Part shown: one piece after another, positions 52,862 through 63,522 of the stretch
Position numbering within the stretch: the first letter of the stretch is position 1
Layout: every line of letters starts with the position of its first letter
Assembly (NCBI RefSeq): GCF_900187265.1
Contig: NZ_LT906450.1
Location: 2,533,444 to 2,597,443, forward strand
Source: Rhodococcus rhodochrous
GTDB lineage: Bacteria; Actinomycetota; Actinomycetes; Mycobacteriales; Mycobacteriaceae
DNA: 64,000 bases
Reading direction: 5' to 3'
The notes under the pieces: generated by a model
The model's database searches: none
Seen by the model: the letters and a program-made list of their open reading frames with translations, nothing else
What the model was told of the DNA's origin: nothing
Program-made: the position numbers and the translations under genes

Positions 52862-52875
52862 TGAAACGTGTTCTA
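52862..52875. promoter_or_regulatory. 14-bp palindromic site resembling a KstR-type box
   Basis: TGAAACGTGTTCTA fits the pattern TnnAACnnGTTnnA on both strands, the consensus recalled for the cholesterol-catabolism regulator KstR. It is 44 bp ahead of the Rieske gene and about 100 bp ahead of the TetR gene. It may instead be the operator of the adjacent TetR protein. Confidence 0.45.
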
Positions 52876-52973
52876 TGTCCAGCCGTATTGTCCGGTACGT
52901 CCCGGTCGAACGAGCACTGTCGCATTCGGCACGGGACAATGAGTGAGTGCGTACCCATGGATGGGCCGGTTTG

Positions 52974-53652
52974 ATGCCCCCTGCCGATGACAACGAAGCG
53001 TCGAAACGCATCATCATCGCTGCCGGAGAGCTCATGGATTCGGGCGCGACCGACGTGAACATCCGTCAGGTTGCGCAGAAACTCGGCATCGCTCGCCAGA
53101 CCGTCTACAGGTACTTTCCGAACAGTCAGGCCCTCTTGGCCGCGACTGCGCAACACGCCACCGACGAGTTCCTCGGCGACCTGGCGCGTTCTCTGAAGGT
53201 CTCACCGAGCCGTCACACGCGATCGTCGAAGCGATCGCTCTGACCTTCGAACGTCTACGCAAGCATCGCCGCTTCGGTCTGCTGTTCGCCCGGCCCGAGA
53301 ACGCGAAGTTCACCGCCGAAGTGACCGCCGCCCGGTCCATCGCCATAGGACGCGTGATCGTGGATCACCTCGCCATCGATTGGGCAGCACACGGATGGAC
53401 GGACGCCGACATGAACGAACTGGTCGAGATCATGCTCCGGTTCGTTCAATCGCTCCTCGTCGACCCTGGTGATCCTCTCCGTTCCCCGGCCGAGCTGCGC
53501 GCGTTTCTGCATCGTTGGGTCGGAACCGCCATCGAGGCGAAGGCCTTGCCGTCTGGAACGCGGCCCCCGTCGGGTACGCATTGTTCGCGCTGATCACCGA
53601 GAAGGAATCCGACCTTGCCACGGCAGCAGCGATGCTCGATCCACAGCACTGA
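52974..53652 (+). pseudogene. TetR-family regulator with two single-base frameshifts
   Basis: From the ATG at 52974 the HTH reads RIIIAAGELMDSGATDVNIR, QVAQKLGIARQTVYRYFPNS. The frame is lost after LARSLK at about 53198 (one G fewer than a continuous reading; AAGGTCTC). It resumes one base on as GLTEPSHAIVEAIALTFERL, runs through AARSIAIGRVIVDHLAI and HRWVGTAIEAKAL, and is lost again near 53548 (again one G fewer). It resumes as AVWNAAPVGYALFALITEKE to a stop at 53652. With both corrected it is 226 residues, a normal TetR. It is divergent from the Rieske gene. Confidence 0.7.
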
Positions 53653-53658
53653 CCATGC

Positions 53659-54459
53659 TTACGGTGATTGCGCCGCGCGAGCCAGAGCGACTGTTGCTGC
53701 GCGCAATTCGTCGGCGGAGTCGAGCGGCGACAGATAGCCGGCGCGCGTCATGGCTCGCCCACGCGGCGTGGTGACATCGAGGTCGAGGCCGTATCGGTCG
53801 GCTCCGACACAGGTTGCCGCTGTCGCATCCGGGAACCCGCCGAGCTTCCGGGCCATCGCCAGCAGCGCGTCGGCGTGATCGTCGTTGAGATGCGCGATCG
53901 CACGAGCCGCCGACGGGGTCACAGGATCCGGCAACGCTTCGGCATAGTCCTCGGCGGTGGCCGAATCCATCCGTCCGTACCCACCGACCCAGCGCACGCG
54001 CTGAACCCGAAGAACCCAGAGCGTGAAGTCGCTGAAATCGATGTACACGCGGGCCGCAGGGACAGCTGCCAGGTGTGCTTCGCGCGCGGCGGCCAGTTCC
54101 TCACCTTCGGGACGCTCGACGTACCCGGCGAGAGTGATGCGGGTGCCGGCGAGCGGGTCGGACTGCGGGTCGGGCGCGACGATCGCGATGCTCGCGCGTG
54201 GGTCGCGCGCAAGATTGCGGCCGTGCTCTGCCATGTGCGACACGCACAACACCGGTGAGCCGCCGACCAGTCCGTACGTCACGAAGGAGGCCCAGGGGTC
54301 TCCTTCCTTCGTGAGGGTCGCGAGAGTGCCGGTGTTCGTCGACGCCGCGACCGTCCGCGCTTCCTCGGCGGCAGTGGGTCGGGTCGCGTTGACGATCTCC
54401 GCCAACGGCGGCGGCACGGTGGGAGCGTCGCCGGGGTCTCCGTGATCCGAGTTCGTCAT
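53659..54459 (-). CDS. PPOX-fold protein with C-terminal DUF2470 domain (HugZ-like)
   Basis: 266 residues. The split-barrel part is GTLATLTKEGDPWASFVTYG, then HGRNLARDPRASIAI. The DUF2470 part is ARAIAHLNDDHADALLAMAR and RYGLDLDVTTPRGRAMTRAG. The H-x-N-x-D-H core of DUF2470 is intact. Related proteins bind flavin or heme, some degrading heme for iron use. The gene converges on the TetR gene with its stop within a few bases of that gene's restored end. Confidence 0.87.
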   Translation of the reverse strand: MTNSDHGDPGDAPTVPPPLAEIVNATRPTAAEEARTVAASTNTGTLATLTKEGDPWASFVTYGLVGGSPVLCVSHMAEHGRNLARDPRASIAIVAPDPQSDPLAGTRITLAGYVERPEGEELAAAREAHLAAVPAARVYIDFSDFTLWVLRVQRVRWVGGYGRMDSATAEDYAEALPDPVTPSAARAIAHLNDDHADALLAMARKLGGFPDATAATCVGADRYGLDLDVTTPRGRAMTRAGYLSPLDSADELRAATVALARAAQSP

Positions 54460-54607
54460 TCACGAGACGCTACCGACACGCCGGCTTCCGAGCGAGCCGT
54501 CATGGATGGGCATGATGGGCCGCGGCGGAGCGGCAAGCAGAGGACGGGTTCATCGAGTGCACGAGTTGTCCTGCAGCAGTGTCGTGTAGGCGGTAGCGTC
54601 CGTGCGC

Positions 54608-55057
54608 ATGAAGCGCTCCGTGCAGGGTGTACTCGCGGCGACGGCATGTGCAGCAACGATGGCGGTGCCCGGGTGGGCGCACGCCACCCCGAGCGAGGGC
54701 ATCTCAGGAGTCACTCGGGTGGACATCGAGGTGCCACCGCGACTGCTGCCGTTCGTACCGGACGGTGTGCACGCCGTGGCCCGGGAGATCACCATCGAAC
54801 CGGGCGGTAGCACCGGTTGGCACTATCACGATGGTCCCGTGCTCGGCATCGTGCGGGCCGGCACGTTGACGCATCCCGAAGGAGACTGCGAGCCTGTCGT
54901 GTTCGAGACCGGTGATTTCATCAACGAACCCTCGGGTCGGGACCACCTGCACGTGGGCCGGAATCTCGGCGCGGAGCCGGTGATCCTCGACGTGGTGTAC
55001 CTCGTGCCGATCGGGTCGCCGCTGTTCGAGGATGTTCCGGCGCCCGCCTGCGATTGA
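54608..55057 (+). CDS. Secreted cupin-domain protein
   Basis: 149 residues from the ATG at 54608 (a GTG two codons earlier is possible). Signal peptide: KRSVQGVLAATACAATMAVP, with a cleavage region HATPSEG. The cupin core reads GSTGWHYHDGPVLGIVRAGT, then EPVVFETGDFINEPSGRDHL, HVGRNLGAEPVILDVVYLVP. Metal ligands H-x-H and a later His are present. Its substrate is unknown; exported cupins often bind small ligands or quench aldehydes. Confidence 0.85.
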   Translation: MKRSVQGVLAATACAATMAVPGWAHATPSEGISGVTRVDIEVPPRLLPFVPDGVHAVAREITIEPGGSTGWHYHDGPVLGIVRAGTLTHPEGDCEPVVFETGDFINEPSGRDHLHVGRNLGAEPVILDVVYLVPIGSPLFEDVPAPACD

Positions 55058-55619
55058 TGTCGGAGCAGTGGCGGGCTCCTGCCGGTAACAGCTCGAGTCG
55101 AGTCGTCGGCGAGAAATGTGAAGTTTTTCATCGGGACGCAGGCGTGCGGCTCCCTCTAGGGTCCGCGGTCGTCTCCCCGCAGAGCGACGATCGACGAATC
55201 TCGACGGAACGATCGTCCCTGACGACAGCATCTGCAGGCGTCGGCGTTCGACCGCGATCGGACGGCCGAGGGATCGAATTCCGGTTCGACATCGGGATCG
55301 CTTGTGACAGCAGTCTTCCCACTGCTTGCGAAGACTTCTTTCCTGACGGCGATGCTGTGCGCTGATCGCACCCGCGTCACGACAGGTCGAGGGGCCATCG
55401 AATCGGTGGCGCGCCGGACTGCGGCGTTGTCGGTCGCGAGCGGACATGGGGTCGACGGTCGGGCGCCCGTCGGGCCGTCGAAGCCTGTCGGCGGAGTTCG
55501 AGTTACCGGCGAGTAAATATCGTTCTCGAGTTCTCGCACGTAGCCTGATACCCGATGCAATCCCGCACGCGGAGCATTTCGTGAGGCGGACCGAACCGAC
55601 GTAGGGAGTCGAGACAAGA
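55058..55619. other. Intergenic stretch upstream of isocitrate dehydrogenase
   Basis: 562 bp with no recognised gene. Open frames on the minus strand read as unrelated Arg/Ser-rich sequence. Local AT-rich spots (GAGTAAATATCG near 55510) could be promoter elements for icd. No large hairpin or repeat was seen. Confidence 0.5.
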
Positions 55620-57878
<2,259 letters not shown>

Positions 57879-57969
57879 CGGGTAGGCCTGCGTCCTTGTA
57901 GGTAAGTCCGCTGCTCCACGGCCGGTGTAACCGCGGGTCGTCGAGCGGCCCCAGAATGCACGGGCAGAG

Positions 57970-58009
57970 GGAGGTCGACCGGCTCCGAATGAAGGGCCGG
58001 TCGACCTCC
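57970..58009. terminator. Hairpin between icd and the PadR gene
   Basis: Arm 57970-57985 (GGAGGTCGACCGGCTC) pairs with 57994-58009 over 16 positions, one G-T, with an 8-nt loop. The two genes converge, so it probably stops transcription from both sides. Confidence 0.75.
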
Positions 58010-58047
58010 TCGCGTAGTGCGCCTCGGCGCGGTTCTCGTGTTCCGGC

Positions 58048-58632
58048 CTACGTGACCGTTCCGCTGCGGTCAGCGGTGGAATCCGGCGTCGCGTCGAGCC
58101 GGTCGATCGTGTCGAGCGCCTCGTCCAGCCAGGTCAGCCAGGTCTCCTCGAGGAGGATGCCGAGGCGGAGCACGAGGTGCTGCAGGGTGCTCCGCGCGTC
58201 GCCCCGAGCCTCGGCGAAGTCGCGTTGCTCGATGGCGCGATACTGCTCGAGCATCGCCGCGCGATACGCCCGTTGATGTTCCAGCGCGGGACGCGCGGCG
58301 TCGGGATCGTCGAGCGCCGCGGCCGCGCGCAGGCGCACGGAGACACCGGAGCGCACCACGTCCGGATCCTCGATCTCGGAGATCCAGCCGCGCAGCAGTC
58401 GGCGACCATCGGGTGTGATGGTGAAACGTCGAGGCTGACCGCGGCCGGGTTTTCCGTCCGTCGGGACTTCGCGGATCAGGTCGCCCGCCCGCATCCGATC
58501 CAGTTCGCGGTAGATCTGCTGGTGGGTCGCGGGCCAGAAGTACCCGATCGACCGGTCGAAGCGCCGCGCCAGTTCCAGTCCGGTGCTGTCGCGCTCGACC
58601 AGCGCGGTGAGGATGGCGAACCTGAGAGACAC
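58048..58632 (-). CDS. PadR-family transcriptional regulator
   Basis: 194 residues. The wHTH reads LRFAILTALVERDSTGLELA, RRFDRSIGYFWPATHQQIYR, ELDRMRAGDLI, with the PadR Y-F/W-P and Y-x-x-L pattern, and PRRFTITPDGRRLLRGWI. The Vir-like C-terminal helical domain continues to the end (RLGILLEETWLTWLDEALDT). It is 19 bp downstream of a nitronate-monooxygenase-type gene on the same strand, so the two may be coexpressed. Confidence 0.88.
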   Translation of the reverse strand: MSLRFAILTALVERDSTGLELARRFDRSIGYFWPATHQQIYRELDRMRAGDLIREVPTDGKPGRGQPRRFTITPDGRRLLRGWISEIEDPDVVRSGVSVRLRAAAALDDPDAARPALEHQRAYRAAMLEQYRAIEQRDFAEARGDARSTLQHLVLRLGILLEETWLTWLDEALDTIDRLDATPDSTADRSGTVT

Positions 58633-58651
58633 CGCGTCAGCCTAGGTCACA

Positions 58652-59641
58652 CTATCCGGCGTCGATCATGGCGACTCGGCGTCGTTCGAGGGACGTCCAC
58701 GCCTGCTCGTAATCGTCGCGGAGTCGTTGGACGAGCTCGCGGGCGGGGACGACGGACTCGATCGCGCCGAGGCCCTGGCCGGCGCCCCAGATGTCGCGCC
58801 AGGCCTTGGCGTCGGTGTTGCCACCGGACCCGAAGTTCATGGCGGACGGATCGGACTCGGGGAGGTCGTCGGGGTCGAGTCCGGCGGCGACGATGCTTCC
58901 CCGCAGGTAGTTGCCGTGCACGCCGGTGAACAGGTTGCTGTAGACGATGTCCTTGGCGGTGCTGTCGACGATCATGTTCTTGTAGTCGTCGGCGCTGCGG
59001 GCCTCCTCGGTGGCGAGGAAGGCCGTGCCGGCGTATGCGAGGTCGGCGCCGGCGGCCTGGGCAGCGAGGATCGAGCGGCCGTGGGCGATGGATCCCGACA
59101 GCAGCAGGGGGCCGTCGAACCACCGGCGGATCTCTTGGAGCAATGCGAACGGTGACTGCGTGCCGGCGTGGCCGCCTGCGCCCGCGGCGACGGCGACGAT
59201 GCCGTCCGCGCCCTTGTCGATCGCCTTGTGCGCGAACTCGTTCGAGATCACGTCGTGGAGGACGATGCCGCCGTAGGAGTGAACAGCCTCGTTGACCTCC
59301 TCGCGGGCACCGAGCGAGGTGATCACAATGGGGACCCGATGCTCGACGATCACCTCGAGGTCCTGCTCGAGCCGCTCGTTGGAGCGGTGCACGATCTGGT
59401 TGACGGCGAACGGCGCGACGTACTCCTCGGGGTGGCGTGCCGCGTAGTCGGCGTTGCTCTCGGTGATCTGCTGCAGCCAGTCGACGAGCATCGACTGAGG
59501 ACGCGCGTTGAGTGCCGGGAACGACCCGACGACTCCGGCCTGGCACTGGGCGGACACCAGTTCCGGCCCTGACGCGATGAACATCGGGGAAGCGACCAGG
59601 GGCACGCTCAGCGGGCCGGACAGGATCGGTGGCAGCGTCAT
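58652..59641 (-). CDS. Nitronate monooxygenase/2-nitropropane-dioxygenase-like FMN enzyme
   Basis: 329 residues from the ATG at 59641 with GAAGGA upstream. The FMN TIM barrel shows PLVASPMFIASGPELVSAQC, IVVAVAAGAGGHAGTQSPFA-like VAVAAGAGGHAGTQSPFALL, PLLLSGSIAHGRSILAAQAA and GADLAYAGTAFLATEEA. Family members oxidise nitronates or reduce enoyl substrates. It is followed closely by the PadR gene, a possible regulator. The upstream region carries CTATGTGCAACAAGGTGCAA-type AT-richer sequence for a promoter. Confidence 0.88.
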   Translation of the reverse strand: MTLPPILSGPLSVPLVASPMFIASGPELVSAQCQAGVVGSFPALNARPQSMLVDWLQQITESNADYAARHPEEYVAPFAVNQIVHRSNERLEQDLEVIVEHRVPIVITSLGAREEVNEAVHSYGGIVLHDVISNEFAHKAIDKGADGIVAVAAGAGGHAGTQSPFALLQEIRRWFDGPLLLSGSIAHGRSILAAQAAGADLAYAGTAFLATEEARSADDYKNMIVDSTAKDIVYSNLFTGVHGNYLRGSIVAAGLDPDDLPESDPSAMNFGSGGNTDAKAWRDIWGAGQGLGAIESVVPARELVQRLRDDYEQAWTSLERRRVAMIDAG

Positions 59642-59853
59642 GATGTGTTCCTTCTTCGTCTCCGGAGGGTCCCTCTGCCGCCAGACTATGTGCAACAAGG
59701 TGCAAAAAACAATGGGTCGACGTCACCTAGCTTGGAACAGAGGGTTTTCGGGGATCACAGCTGTGTGCACCCAGTGGCACTACGGGCGTCAGCGGGTGAT
59801 CTCGCGCAGTGTGCAACGAGCGGCACCACTCAGTGCGTATTGAGCGTGATCGC

Positions 59854-61137
59854 TCAGTGCGCGGACCCGATCGTCGGCGTGCACGGGGCGTCCTCGCCGT
59901 GGCCGAGGCGCTGACCGGACCGGCTCAGCAGCACCGCGAGCATGCACCGGTGGATGTTCTCCGCTTGCTGCTGTGCCGCGGACGTGCCCAGCAGGACCCC
60001 GAGATCCGGCACCAGGTTGATCGCGGCGTACATGAGGAAGCGGGCATCCGCGGCGGACAGACCGTCGCAGATCGCCTGTAGGTAGGACGACCACTGCTCC
60101 ACATTGGCGCGCTGACGCAACCGCAGATCGGCGCGCGAGGCGTCCGGAACGTTGACGAGCTCGGCGAAGTACACCGACATCAGTTCCCGCTGGGAGAACG
60201 ACAGGTCGACGTAGATCGAGACCAGCGATCGCAACGCGTCCTCCGGATCGGACGCTGCGGCCGTCCCGGCGGCCACGGCTGTCTCGAGTCGGTCGGCCGC
60301 TCGGTGGAAGGCCGCAGCGAGGATGTCGGACTTCGACACGAAATAACGGTAGATCCCGGAGGCGGGGAGGCCGACCGTGGCAGCGATGTCCTCGACCGCG
60401 ACCTCGTTGTAGCCCCGTTGGTGGAACAGCCCGACCGCCGAACGCAGCAGGTTTTCCCGCATGTTGTCCTGGCCCGGGCGATCCGCGGCGGCGACTCGCT
60501 CGGGCGCGGCGGGAGCGGGGGAGAAGCGGGTCTCGGCGAGCGCGGTGCACGCATCGAGCACTAGTTGTTCCATGTACCGCGGAGGCAGCGTCAGATTGTG
60601 CACGGTGATGCTGCCGATGGTGCTGAGCATGGCCGCGACGAGCACGAACGCGTCCTCGTCGGACAGATCCGGCCGGATCTGGTGCAGTGGGCGACGGATG
60701 CGGGCATTGACCGCCCAGGAGCGTTCGCGGATGGCGGGGCGGTCCTCCTTCCGGAGATATCTGCGCTCCCATCGGTAGATCCCGGCCGACCGACGCTGCT
60801 CGACCGTCACCGCGATGATCGCGGACATCTGGGCACGGAGGGTCTCCCGTGGATCGCGCGCGGGGTCGTCGGGCACGGAATCGAGGGCGCCCTCGAGCGA
60901 ATCGATCAGCATGAGCGCCGAATTCAGGAACAGGGCGTACTTGCCCGGAAAGTGCCGGTAGAGCGCGGACTTCGTGACACCGACCTCCGTCGCGATGTCC
61001 TCGACGCTCACACCGTGGTAGCCGCGCTCGGCGAAGGCGACGGCAGCTGCGGCGGCGATTCGCGCACGACGATCCTTCGGGCGGGTTCGTCGTCCGGTGT
61101 CGGGGGACGTCTTGCCGACCACGCGTGTTCGCCTCAC
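59854..61137 (-). CDS. Twin-domain TetR regulator (two TetR units in one chain)
   Basis: 427 residues from the GTG at 61137; no strong Shine-Dalgarno. Unit 1: RIAAAAAVAFAERGYHGVSV, EDIATEVGVTKSALYRHFPG, then a TetR C-terminal-like helical part. Unit 2: NLLRSAVGLFHQRGYNEVAV, EDIAATVGLPASGIYRYFVS, and its own helical domain. Each unit keeps a complete HTH (Y-R-H-F and Y-R-Y-F). Single-chain double TetRs act like pre-fused dimers. It is divergent from the mce operon, the likely target. Confidence 0.88.
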   Translation of the reverse strand: MRRTRVVGKTSPDTGRRTRPKDRRARIAAAAAVAFAERGYHGVSVEDIATEVGVTKSALYRHFPGKYALFLNSALMLIDSLEGALDSVPDDPARDPRETLRAQMSAIIAVTVEQRRSAGIYRWERRYLRKEDRPAIRERSWAVNARIRRPLHQIRPDLSDEDAFVLVAAMLSTIGSITVHNLTLPPRYMEQLVLDACTALAETRFSPAPAAPERVAAADRPGQDNMRENLLRSAVGLFHQRGYNEVAVEDIAATVGLPASGIYRYFVSKSDILAAAFHRAADRLETAVAAGTAAASDPEDALRSLVSIYVDLSFSQRELMSVYFAELVNVPDASRADLRLRQRANVEQWSSYLQAICDGLSAADARFLMYAAINLVPDLGVLLGTSAAQQQAENIHRCMLAVLLSRSGQRLGHGEDAPCTPTIGSAH

Positions 61138-61461
61138 TGATTCTGGATGTCGTTCGCGGAGGATCGGTGTCGCTCCGTCGGGGAAATTCTCGACCCGTTC
61201 TGCGAGCAGCGTACACACCGGCGGGGCATCGATCCATCCGAGCGGCCGGTTCCTTGTTGCCATCGGGGCCGTCCGAACGATGTCCGCGCGACGTCGATCG
61301 GGTCTTCGGAGACCTTCGGAATGACCGTTCACAAATTTCGGATGTTCCTGATAACCTCCCCGGCGGTCGTGCCGGCGGACCGGTTCGATCGATCCTGATC
61401 CGGCCCGGGCCGGGACCGTCGTTCTCCACTCGTTCTTCCATCCATCGAGGAGGGCTCTGCC
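61138..61461. promoter_or_regulatory. Divergent promoter region between the twin TetR and the mce operon
   Basis: 324 bp without a gene. A possible plus-strand promoter is TTCACA (61329-61334) with GATAACC about 17 bp on. The TTCAC half-site reappears as GTGAAC (61683-61688) and GTTCAC (61701-61706), a perfect 6-bp inverted repeat with a 12-bp spacer at the end of the next gene. These may be TetR sites. Confidence 0.4.
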
Positions 61462-61686
61462 ATGCTTGCCATCGCCCGCAGGATCCTGTCCTACGAGATG
61501 ACCGTCGCCGAGTTCATCGGACTCGTCATCCTCGTCGCAATCCCGTACGGCCTGGTCGGGGTGATCTGGACCCTCACCCACACCTCACATCTCGGTGCCA
61601 TGGACGGGGTGGATCTGGTGATCTCGTTCCTCGGATCGATCGTGTGCTGGCCGGTCCTCATCTTCTCCGACGTGTGCATGACGTGA
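61462..61686 (+). CDS. Small membrane protein preceding yrbEA
   Basis: 74 residues, GAGGAGG ahead of the ATG. Two hydrophobic helices are seen: VAEFIGLVILVAIPYGLVGV and VDLVISFLGSIVCWPVLIF. It resembles small unnamed proteins at the head of mce loci in Rhodococcus and Nocardia. No domain is known; a partner role for the YrbE permease is inferred only from position. Confidence 0.7.
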   Translation: MLAIARRILSYEMTVAEFIGLVILVAIPYGLVGVIWTLTHTSHLGAMDGVDLVISFLGSIVCWPVLIFSDVCMT

Positions 61687-61855
61687 ACGTCGGAATGGTT
61701 GTTCACTTAGCTCTTGTCCGGCACAGGACGGGTGTGGCACACTTCACGCGCTCGGACCGTGACGCGCTCCGCCACCGGCCGGACAGTTCCACTCGGCGCC
61801 GACGGGCGGTTTCCGGCGCCGACATCCAGGGGGGTTCGATGAAGGGAACCGGTAG

Positions 61856-62668
61856 ATGACCTACGAGTTGCCGAACTCGCGTGGTCCCATCAGGGACGTC
61901 GCGACGGAAGGTGGCTATCTCATCGGCTTCGCCGTCCAATCGCTCGTGGTCCTCGCGGCCGCGGTGCTCAGACGGCGACTTTCGTTGCACGAGACGGTCA
62001 CTCAGACACTCTTCATCGGGAGGGTATGTACCGGGCCGTCCCTGCTGCTCATGGTCCCGGTGGGGGTGTTCATCGCGGTGTCCGTCGGCGAACTCGCCGG
62101 CCGCATCGGAGCCGGCGGCTACTCGGGTGCCGTCGTCGCGTTCATCATCGTCGGACAGGCCTCGGCCCTGGTCTGCGCGCTCATGCTCGCCGGCGTCGCC
62201 GGCTCCGCCATCTGCACCGATCTCGGGTCCCGCAAGATCCGCGAGGAGATCGACGCGATGGAGGTGATGGGTCTCGACATCCTCGAGCGCCTCGTCGCCC
62301 CCCGGCTCGTCGGAGCGGTCATCGTCTCGTTGGCGCTGTGCTCGATGGTCACGGTCGGTGGTGTCGCCGCATGCTGGCTCTACCACATCTACGTGCAGCA
62401 TCTGCCCGCCGGCACGTTCATGGCGACCTTCGCCGAGTACGGCCGACCGGCCGATTTCGTCATGGCCCTCGTGAAGTCCGCGGTGTTCGGCCTGCTCGCG
62501 GCGCTGGTCGCCACGTTCAAGGGGTTGCACACCAAGGGCGGCCCGCGCGGGGTGGCCGACGCGGTGAACGAAGCCGTCGTCATCGCCTTCGCGCTCGTCT
62601 TCATCGTCAACACCGCTCTGTCGGCGCTGTACACGGTGATCGTCCCGGCAGTGGGTGAGTTCCGATGA
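61856..62668 (+). CDS. yrbEA: YrbEA/MlaE-family ABC transporter permease
   Basis: 270 residues from the ATG at 61856. Six hydrophobic segments; the MlaE signature is GAGGYSGAVVAFIIVGQASA, then DLGSRKIREEIDAMEVMGLD, the short coupling motif EEIDAMEVMG that docks the ATPase. In mce loci, YrbEA and YrbEB form the inner-membrane permease for a Mce lipid importer. Its stop overlaps yrbEB by ATGA. Confidence 0.92.
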   Translation: MTYELPNSRGPIRDVATEGGYLIGFAVQSLVVLAAAVLRRRLSLHETVTQTLFIGRVCTGPSLLLMVPVGVFIAVSVGELAGRIGAGGYSGAVVAFIIVGQASALVCALMLAGVAGSAICTDLGSRKIREEIDAMEVMGLDILERLVAPRLVGAVIVSLALCSMVTVGGVAACWLYHIYVQHLPAGTFMATFAEYGRPADFVMALVKSAVFGLLAALVATFKGLHTKGGPRGVADAVNEAVVIAFALVFIVNTALSALYTVIVPAVGEFR

Positions 62669-63519
62669 GCACCGATGTCCGATTGCAGGCCACCCGGCTG
62701 GCGCAGCCGATCCGGCAGACCGGCGACAATCTCGCGACGCTCGGGATGCACGTCACCTTCTACTGCCGCACCATTGCGTCGATCCCTTACGCGCTCACCC
62801 GATTCCGCAAGCACGTCATCGCGCAGATCAGCGAGGTCAGCTTCGGTACCCAGTCACTGCTCTCCGGTGGTGGCACGATCGGCATCGTCTTCGCGATGTC
62901 GCTCGCCGCGGCCATGATGCTCGGCGTCGAGACCCAGCGCGGCCTCGAACTCGTCGGGATGACCACGATGTCGGGCATGCTCTCCGCGGTGGCCAACACC
63001 CGCGAGCTGGCACCGGTCGTCGTCGCCATCGCCCTGTCGGCGAAGGTGGGCGTCGGCTTCACCGCCCAGATCGGGGCAATGCGCATCTCCGACGAGATCG
63101 ACGCGCTCGACTCGATGGCCATCAAGTCGATCCCGTTCCTGGCCGCCACCCGCACCATCGCCGCGATGGTGTGTGTCATCCCGATCTACATGATCGGACT
63201 GCTGGCCAGCTACCTGTCCACCCGACTGGTCGTGGTGGTGTTCAACGGCGCGTCCGCCGGCACCTACGACTACTTCTTCCACCTCGTGCTCACCCCGCAG
63301 GACCTGCTGTATTCGGGCATCAAGGCCATGGCCTTCGCGATGGTGGTCAGCCTGGTGCACTGCGCCTACGGCTACTACGCCTCGGGTGGTCCCGCAGGCG
63401 TCGGTGCCGCCGCGGGCCGGGCGCTGCGCACGGCGATCCTGTCCATCGGTGTGCTCGACGTGCTGCTGACCTTCGCGCTGTGGGGACTGGTTCCCGAAAT
63501 TCCTGGTATGGGGGTGTGA
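62665..63519 (+). CDS. yrbEB: YrbEB/MlaE-family ABC transporter permease
   Basis: 284 residues. It shows the same fold as YrbEA: QISEVSFGTQSLLSGGGTIG, ALSAKVGVGFTAQIGAMRIS, DEIDALDSMAIKSIPFLAAT (the EEID-like ATPase-docking motif), and six membrane segments. It makes the second half of the permease. It is followed 3 bp later by the first mce gene, so the whole operon is tightly packed. Confidence 0.92.
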   Translation: MSTDVRLQATRLAQPIRQTGDNLATLGMHVTFYCRTIASIPYALTRFRKHVIAQISEVSFGTQSLLSGGGTIGIVFAMSLAAAMMLGVETQRGLELVGMTTMSGMLSAVANTRELAPVVVAIALSAKVGVGFTAQIGAMRISDEIDALDSMAIKSIPFLAATRTIAAMVCVIPIYMIGLLASYLSTRLVVVVFNGASAGTYDYFFHLVLTPQDLLYSGIKAMAFAMVVSLVHCAYGYYASGGPAGVGAAAGRALRTAILSIGVLDVLLTFALWGLVPEIPGMGV

Positions 63520-63522
63520 TTC

